Below, one piece after another: positions 7,801 to 11,686 of a stretch of DNA of 11,686 nt. Source of the stretch: JADFOB01 sp964651325 (lineage in GTDB: Bacteria; Planctomycetota; Phycisphaerae; UBA1845); NCBI GenBank assembly GCA_964651325.1, contig CAZYXP010000118.1:1-11686 (forward strand), written 5' to 3'. The position numbers and the translations under genes were made by a program. The stretch's first letter is position 1. Every line of letters begins with the position of its first letter. The notes under the pieces are model-generated. The model was not told the DNA's origin, did not search any database, and worked only from the letters and a program-made list of their open reading frames with translations.

Positions 7801-7830
7801 ATCCTCGGCTGGGCACCCTCGATTGGGCTG
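7789..7830. repeat. Three tandem copies of a 14-nt repeat
   Basis: CCTCGGCTGGGCAT, CCTCGGCTGGGCAC and CCTCGATTGGGCTG follow each other without a break (7789-7802, 7803-7816, 7817-7830). The first two differ only at the last base. Each of the first two contains the right arm of the 7777-7800 hairpin, so either copy could pair with the left arm. Confidence 0.8.
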
Positions 7831-7839
7831 CCGCCGATC

Positions 7840-7859
7840 CACAGCGGAGGGCCGCTGTG
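7840..7859. terminator. 8-bp hairpin downstream of frr, possible terminator or REP part
   Basis: CACAGCGG (7840-7847) and CCGCTGTG (7852-7859) form a perfect stem with the loop AGGG. On the minus strand it begins 29 nt after the frr stop codon. It lacks a T-run, so termination by this hairpin alone is uncertain. Confidence 0.35.
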
Positions 7860-7888
7860 CTACGAGCCCGCCGCCCACATCATTGCGA

Positions 7889-8455
7889 TCAAACCTCTTC
7901 GATTTCCTTCGTCTTGCCGGCGAGGATGGAGTCTATCTCGTCCTCGTGTTTCTTGGTGAGTTTTTGGATGCGGTCCTTGGCATCCTTGGCGAGGTCTTCG
8001 CCGATGGTCTTGGCCTTCTCCGCAGCATCGACGGCCTTGTTTGCATCTCGGCGAGCATTGCGGACGGCCACTTTCTGTGCCTCGCCCATCTTCTTGACCT
8101 GCTGGGCTAGCTGTTGGCGCCGTTCACCCGAGAGCGGTGGGACGGGCAGCCGAATGGTCTTGCCATCGGATTGCGGGGTGATCCCCAAGCTGGATGATTG
8201 TAGCCCTTTTTCAATATCCGAAAGCGTCGTCGGGTCAAACGGTTTGACGAGCAGCGTACTCGGCTGCGGCACGCCCACGGTGGCCAACTCCCGCAACTCC
8301 ATCGTGCTCCCGTAGGACGCGACCTCGATCTTGATGTGCTCAATCAGAGCGGGGCTCGCCCGACCCGTTCGGATCCCGCGCAGTTCCTCATTGAGAAACG
8401 CGACGGCTTTGTCCATCATGCTGCTGCATTCTTTTTCGATTGCGGCTGTCGACAT
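7889..8455 (-). CDS. frr: Ribosome recycling factor
   Basis: Ribosome recycling factor acts with EF-G to split the post-termination ribosome. The protein is 188 residues, close to the usual 185. The ATG at 8455 is chosen because GGAG lies 8 nt upstream; a longer reading from 8524 adds 23 residues foreign to the family. Typical features are RTGRASPALIEHI near the N-terminus, the beta-rich domain II (VGVPQPSTLLVKPFD), the domain I return LPVPPLSGERR, the helix motif VAVRNARRDAN, and a long Lys/Glu/Asp-rich C-terminal helix (KLTKKHEDEIDSIL). It is the last gene of the rpsB-tsf-pyrH-frr cluster, 182 nt after pyrH. That spacer holds GC-rich inverted repeats (GCCGGC at 8525 and 8536; CCTGCCC at 8550 with GGGCAGG at 8571) but no clear promoter. 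Confidence 0.98.
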   Translation of the reverse strand: MSTAAIEKECSSMMDKAVAFLNEELRGIRTGRASPALIEHIKIEVASYGSTMELRELATVGVPQPSTLLVKPFDPTTLSDIEKGLQSSSLGITPQSDGKTIRLPVPPLSGERRQQLAQQVKKMGEAQKVAVRNARRDANKAVDAAEKAKTIGEDLAKDAKDRIQKLTKKHEDEIDSILAGKTKEIEEV

Positions 8456-8637
8456 TGCGGCCACTCCAAGATGACTGAGACACCCGTCTCCGGTTCCAAC
8501 GTGATAGATGTACCAGAGGAGCACGCCGGCGACAAGCCGGCCGGGGAGGCCTGCCCGAATACGCCGGACGGGGCAGGGCGGTCGCGCACGTTCGGGTCAC
8601 TCGCTACGCAATCAGCGTGTTGCGGATACGCCGCGGC

Positions 8638-9360
8638 TCAGTCGGCGTCGATCCGTGTGCCGACGCTTTCACCCAGCACCACGGCCCGCATGTTGCCCGC
8701 CTTCCAAAGATCAAGCACGACAATCGGGATTCCGCTTCGCTGGCACATGTCGAACGCGCTCACATCCATAACGCCGAGGCGGCGCCGCATGGCCTCGTCA
8801 TACGTCAAATGCTCGATGCGCTTGGCGCTAGGATCCGTCTTCGGATCGGCGGTGTACACGCCGTCCACCTTGGTGGCCTTGAGCAGCGCATCGGCCCGTA
8901 CTTCCGCCGCACGCAACGCGGCCCCCGTATCCGTCGTGACAAAGGGGTTGCCCGTGCCGGCCGCAAAAATAACCACGCGCTTTTTCTCGAGGTGGCGAAT
9001 GGCGCGGCGCCTAATGAATTGCTCGCACACGCGATCGATACCCAGCGCGCTCTGAACCCGCGTACGAACGCCGACCGATTCTAGCGTATCCTGTACGGCA
9101 ACCGCGTTGATCACCGTGGCCAGCATGCCCATGTAATGGCCGGTCGTCTCTTCAATCGGCGTATGCCGCGCGATCACGCTGCCGCGAACGAGGTTGCCCC
9201 CGCCGACCACCAGGCAAATCTGCACCCCCAAATCAGCAACCTGCTTGATTTCTTCAGCCAAAAACCCCAATGCGGCGCCGTCAATGCCGCCCTTCCCCTC
9301 GCCGCATAGCGCCTCCCCGCTGACCTTCAACACCACTCGTCGATACTTGGGCTCGGCCAT
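8638..9360 (-). CDS. pyrH: UMP kinase
   Basis: Uridylate kinase of the amino-acid kinase fold. It phosphorylates UMP to UDP with ATP in the pyrimidine pathway and is a cytoplasmic hexamer in characterised bacteria. The protein has 240 residues from ATG 9360. An ATG two codons earlier (9366) is also possible, but AAGGA lies 9 nt before 9360 and only 3 nt before 9366, so 9360 is preferred. Motifs: KVSGEAL at residues 12-18, VVGGGNLVRG at about 51-60 (usually NIFRG), ALGIDRVCE, the nucleotide-site stretch GTGNPFVTTDTGAALRA, and KATKVDGVYTADPKTDP. All are in the expected order, and length is normal. Its start is only about 30 nt past a strong intrinsic terminator after tsf, so its expression depends on read-through or on a promoter inside tsf that I could not place. 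Confidence 0.98.
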   Translation of the reverse strand: MAEPKYRRVVLKVSGEALCGEGKGGIDGAALGFLAEEIKQVADLGVQICLVVGGGNLVRGSVIARHTPIEETTGHYMGMLATVINAVAVQDTLESVGVRTRVQSALGIDRVCEQFIRRRAIRHLEKKRVVIFAAGTGNPFVTTDTGAALRAAEVRADALLKATKVDGVYTADPKTDPSAKRIEHLTYDEAMRRRLGVMDVSAFDMCQRSGIPIVVLDLWKAGNMRAVVLGESVGTRIDAD

Positions 9361-9391
9361 CGCCATCCATCCTTACGCGTGCAACGGGCAC

Positions 9392-9420
9392 AAAAAAAGG
9401 GGCCTTTCGGCCCCGAAAAA
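9392..9420 (-). terminator. Intrinsic terminator between tsf and pyrH
   Basis: On the minus strand GGGGCC (9414-9409), loop GAAA and GGCCCC (9404-9399) form a 6-bp GC stem with a stable GNRA tetraloop, followed by seven T (9398-9392). Five T complement the A tract of the other side. It begins about 10 nt after the tsf stop. This is the clearest terminator in the window. Confidence 0.88.
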
Positions 9421-9429
9421 CTCATCGCC

Positions 9430-10263
9430 TCATTGGCCGACCGTCATGATCTCCAAATTCGTCACCGTACTGACGCCGGCGCTCTTCAATACATCGACGA
9501 TCTTCATCTTCGGATAGTCGTCGCTCTTGACGTGAATCTGCTCGAGCAACACGCGCTCGCCGAAGAAGGCGTTTACCTTCCCGGCGATGATCTTTTCTAC
9601 GATGCTCTCGGGCTTGCCCCCCTCTTTGGCCACCGACTCGGCCAGCGAGCGGACCTTCTCGACCTCTTCTTCGGGCACGCCGCTGCGCTCAATCGCCAGC
9701 GGTTTGGTGAACATCGCGTGCATGCAAAGATCGGCCCCAATCGCCTTCTCCGATTCGGGCACGCCGTCGAGGGCCAGCAACACGCCCGACTTGCCATCGT
9801 GGTGAACGTAGGACGCTAGATAGTCCCCAGTCACCTTACGACACTCCGACAGATTCATGTTTTCACGCATCTTGCCGAATACGTCTGTGAACTGCGCCTC
9901 GAGCGCAGGATCCTTCATCAGCGCTTGCGGGTCCGGCCGGTCCACGTCACCGTGCGCCGTCTTCGCGGCAAACGCCTCGGCCAAGGCAATAAACAGCTCG
10001 TTATTGGCCACCGGAGTGGTCTCGCACGCCAACGCCACGATCGCGCCCGACTTCTTGGACTCATCAATGAACACGGCGATGCGTCCCTCGCCGGTTTCCT
10101 TGCCCGATCGCTCTTCCAATTTACCTTTGTGCTTGAGCCGGAGCCACTCCATCGCGGCGCCGACGTCCCCGCTGTTTTCCGTCAGGGCCTTTTTGCATTC
10201 CATCATCGGCAAATCAGTCTTGGCCCGCAGCTCTTTGACCATCTGTGCTGTGATTGCTGCCAT
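9430..10263 (-). CDS. tsf: Elongation factor Ts
   Basis: EF-Ts is the nucleotide exchange factor that reloads EF-Tu with GTP during translation. The protein has 277 residues, normal for the family. The N-terminal UBA-like part is clear (MVKELRAKTDLPMMECKKAL, GDVGAAMEWLR), then the core with ACETTPVANNELF, and the C-terminal KPESIVEKIIAGKVNAFF and LLEQIHV. The segment that in E. coli reads ETDFVAKND, whose Asp80 and Phe81 push into EF-Tu, here reads ETTPVANNE, so both contact residues differ. Start ATG 10263 has GGAAGG 11 nt upstream, a rather long spacing. It follows rpsB by 252 nt, unusually wide for this pair. That spacer contains a candidate promoter and a hairpin, and an intrinsic terminator follows the gene. 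Confidence 0.98.
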   Translation of the reverse strand: MAAITAQMVKELRAKTDLPMMECKKALTENSGDVGAAMEWLRLKHKGKLEERSGKETGEGRIAVFIDESKKSGAIVALACETTPVANNELFIALAEAFAAKTAHGDVDRPDPQALMKDPALEAQFTDVFGKMRENMNLSECRKVTGDYLASYVHHDGKSGVLLALDGVPESEKAIGADLCMHAMFTKPLAIERSGVPEEEVEKVRSLAESVAKEGGKPESIVEKIIAGKVNAFFGERVLLEQIHVKSDDYPKMKIVDVLKSAGVSTVTNLEIMTVGQ

Positions 10264-10354
10264 TGTCTCGTTTACCTTCCAATCTCAAACTTCGTCCGCC
10301 GGTACGGAGGCGGAAATACCGCTAGTAAAAACACAGGAACGCAGGATACGCTTT

Positions 10355-10378
10355 AAGGAAAAGGGCGGGCGGCCACCC
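10355..10378 (-). terminator. Possible attenuator hairpin upstream of tsf
   Basis: On the minus strand GGGTGG, loop CCGC and CCGCCC form a 6-bp stem with one U-G pair, followed by TTTTCCTT. It lies about 92 nt before the tsf start and 138 nt after the rpsB stop. It is weaker than the terminator after tsf. It could end part of the rpsB transcripts or act as a leader structure. Confidence 0.4.
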
Positions 10379-10417
10379 ATGCGCCAGTCGGTTCGGCCTG
10401 CCCTATTCGCGCGGAGG

Positions 10418-10446
10418 ATTCTAACACGTTTGACCGGTCTGGATAA
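10418..10446 (-). promoter_or_regulatory. Candidate sigma70-like promoter for tsf
   Basis: The minus strand has TTATCC (10446-10441), a 17-nt spacer, then TAGAAT (10423-10418). The -10 box matches 5 of 6 consensus bases; the -35 box only 3 of 6. The implied start near 10411 lies before the hairpin at 10378-10355, which would make that hairpin a leader element. Confidence 0.35.
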
Positions 10447-10515
10447 CTCGGGCCGGCCGCCCCCGTTCCAAGAACATCTATGCTGCAACGTCGAGACAAA
10501 CGCCCAAGAACCCTC

Positions 10516-11376
10516 TTATGTCGTGGGCTCCGGGGCAGTCGTCGTGGCTACGCCACCTTGCGATTCGCCAGATCCCGCATTCGCATCGGCTGCCGCCGAG
10601 GGTGCGGGTGCGTCAGCGCGAGCAGTCGTCGGGCGAGCGGATCGGCGCGTCGGAGCCTGGGCGGGCTCGGCCTCATCCACCGGGGCCTCCTTACGCGCCC
10701 GTTGTCCCATCTCGATGGCGTCCGTCAGTTGCGTCAGGATGAGCTCGATGGCGCGCATCGCGTCGTCGTTTCCGGGAATCGGGAGATCCGCCAGGTCCGG
10801 ATCCGAATCCGTATCAATCAGGCAGATCGTGGGAATACCCAGTATCTTCGCTTCCAGCACGGCGTTCTTCTCGCGCTGAACATCCACGACGATCAACGCG
10901 CCGGGCAGACGCGTCATATTACGAATCCCCTCGAGGTTGCGCTGTATCTTCTTGAGCTCGCGCGTCCGTGAGGCAATCATCTTCTTGCTGTACTCAAGTG
11001 CAGTCCCATCCGCCTCAGCCGCTTCCAACTCTTCGAGCCGGCCCAATCGAGACCGAATCGTCCGAAAGTTGGTCAGCGTTCCGCCGAGCCAACGCTCCGC
11101 CACAAAGGGCATGCCTGCGCGACCGGACTGTTGGCGAATGTGGAGGCGGGCTTGGCGCTTCGTGCCGACAAAGAGGACGTCATCCCCCTTCGCAACGACC
11201 TGCGCTAAGAACTTCGACGCTCGAACCAGGCCTTTGACGGTCTCGCGAATGTCAATAATATGGATTGTGTTGCGTTTTCCAAAAATGTACGGGGCCATCT
11301 TTGGATTCCAACGGCTTGCGCGGTGGCCGAAATGAATTCCGGCATCTACCAGTCGACGTACCAACTCCGAAGCCAA
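10516..11376 (-). CDS. rpsB: 30S ribosomal protein S2
   Basis: S2 is a structural protein of the small ribosomal subunit and is needed for S1 binding. The protein has 286 residues, about 45 longer than E. coli S2. The start is a TTG at 11376 with GGAGG 7 nt upstream. The family-typical beginning follows (LVDAGIHFGHRASRWNPKM), and no in-frame ATG lies nearby. Other motifs: YIFGKRNTIHIIDI, VLFVGTKRQA, ERWLGGTLTNF, LPGALIVVDVQREKNAVLEA, GIPTICLIDTDSDPDL and IPGNDDAMRAIELI. After about residue 228 comes a low-complexity tail rich in Ala, Thr, Pro, Glu and Asp, likely disordered; such tails are known in S2 of several phyla. It is the first gene of the rpsB-tsf-pyrH-frr cluster, with a recognisable promoter about 80 nt upstream. 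Confidence 0.98.
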   Translation of the reverse strand: MASELVRRLVDAGIHFGHRASRWNPKMAPYIFGKRNTIHIIDIRETVKGLVRASKFLAQVVAKGDDVLFVGTKRQARLHIRQQSGRAGMPFVAERWLGGTLTNFRTIRSRLGRLEELEAAEADGTALEYSKKMIASRTRELKKIQRNLEGIRNMTRLPGALIVVDVQREKNAVLEAKILGIPTICLIDTDSDPDLADLPIPGNDDAMRAIELILTQLTDAIEMGQRARKEAPVDEAEPAQAPTRRSARPTTARADAPAPSAAADANAGSGESQGGVATTTAPEPTT

Positions 11377-11390
11377 GCAACTACCTCCAT
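11377..11390 (-). promoter_or_regulatory. Ribosome binding site that fixes the TTG start of rpsB
   Basis: The minus strand reads GGAGGTAGTTGC immediately before TTG: GGAGG with 7-nt spacing. The overlapping ATG that forms ATGGAGG is out of frame with S2, so it is not the start. Confidence 0.75.
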
Positions 11391-11453
11391 TTCCTGGACC
11401 GAAACCACTGCCCCGGTCGAAAACTCAGACTACCAAACGAATCCGAACGGGCC

Positions 11454-11481
11454 AGTGTACCACATAATCCGGCCCTTTCAA
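11454..11481 (-). promoter_or_regulatory. Sigma70-like promoter of rpsB
   Basis: The minus strand has TTGAAA (11481-11476; 5 of 6 consensus), a 16-nt spacer, then TACACT (11459-11454; 4 of 6). Transcription would start near 11447 and give a 5' leader of about 70 nt before the TTG start of rpsB. Confidence 0.55.
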
Positions 11482-11580
11482 CACCATTACGGCGGGGAAT
11501 TTTGCGAGAGGTGTGACCTGGAATTCTGGCATGCACCGATAGAATGGCTAGGCCTTCGTCCCAACGGGGCAATCACATGT

Positions 11581-11662
11581 TAGCCCAGGGCAGAGCGAAG
11601 CGGCACCAGCCGCGTAGCGCCGCCCTGGGGCCCCATGACCACAACAACAAGCCCTGAAGGGG
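11581..11662. repeat. REP-like intergenic element with nested hairpins
   Basis: CCCAGGGC (11584-11591) and GCCCTGGG (11622-11629) form an outer perfect 8-bp stem. Inside it GCGGC (11600-11604) and GCCGC (11609-11613) form a second stem with a loop of 4. A third small hairpin, CCCT-GA-AGGG, lies at about 11652-11661. The element opens with TAGCCCAG, as does the one at 7777, and both are preceded by CATGT or CATG. No gene is seen from 11482 to the right edge. Confidence 0.55.
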
Positions 11663-11686
11663 CGGCACAGCACACACGATCACGGC

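Noticed and set aside
8521..8580. GC-rich inverted repeats between pyrH and frr considered as a terminator
   Set aside because: No T-run follows on the minus strand, and the arms are separated by a long loop (CCTGCCC/GGGCAGG) or are self-complementary (GCCGGC). They are noted in the frr entry only.
9857..10879. Plus-strand open frame of 340 codons across tsf and the spacer
   Set aside because: It is antisense to EF-Ts and S2, both identified with certainty, and its translation shows no domain.

Overview
The window looks like a chromosomal contig from a high-GC member of the Planctomycetota or a close relative, probably a draft or metagenome assembly because it holds a run of 100 N. This assignment is inference. 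It rests on large exported proteins of a style common in that phylum: a beta-helix protein opening with a YVDADATG-type motif and closing with SPGSPCIDTGDN...VDMGAYE, and a secreted protease with long Cys-rich repeats. Intergenic hairpins built on TAGCCCAG fit the same picture. No rRNA, tRNA, CRISPR array, transposase or phage gene was found.

Layout. Positions 1-4767, minus strand, hold a very large secreted subtilisin-like (S8, KP-43-like) protease. Its catalytic half is followed by an Ig-like region and then by tandem Cys-rich repeats of 53 and 98 residues. The gene runs off the left edge of the window and is broken by the N gap at 1930-2029. Positions 4768-5808 carry no convincing gene but contain several inverted repeats. 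Positions 5809-7719, plus strand, encode an exported protein with a glutamine-amidotransferase-like N-terminal domain and a beta-helix interrupted by three Asp/Ser-rich inserts. Positions 7720-7888 hold a REP-like patch of hairpins and three 14-nt tandem repeats between convergent genes.

From 7889 to 11376, all on the minus strand, lies the conserved translation and nucleotide cluster. In transcription order it is rpsB (ribosomal protein S2), tsf (EF-Ts), pyrH (UMP kinase) and frr (ribosome recycling factor). A strong intrinsic terminator separates tsf from pyrH, a weaker hairpin lies before tsf, and a sigma70-like promoter can be seen upstream of rpsB. Positions 11482-11686 hold a second REP-like element.

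The housekeeping cluster is ordinary in order, with some odd details: an altered EF-Ts TDFV motif, a TTG start and acidic/Ala-rich tail on S2, and the internal terminators. The unusual material is in the two secreted proteins. The protease, with its segmentally duplicated Dictyostelium-CTDC-like repeats and an embedded non-Cys domain, is the best candidate for something not well described. The phase of the repeats on both sides of the N run shows that the gap is inside the repeat array and that its length as drawn cannot be right.
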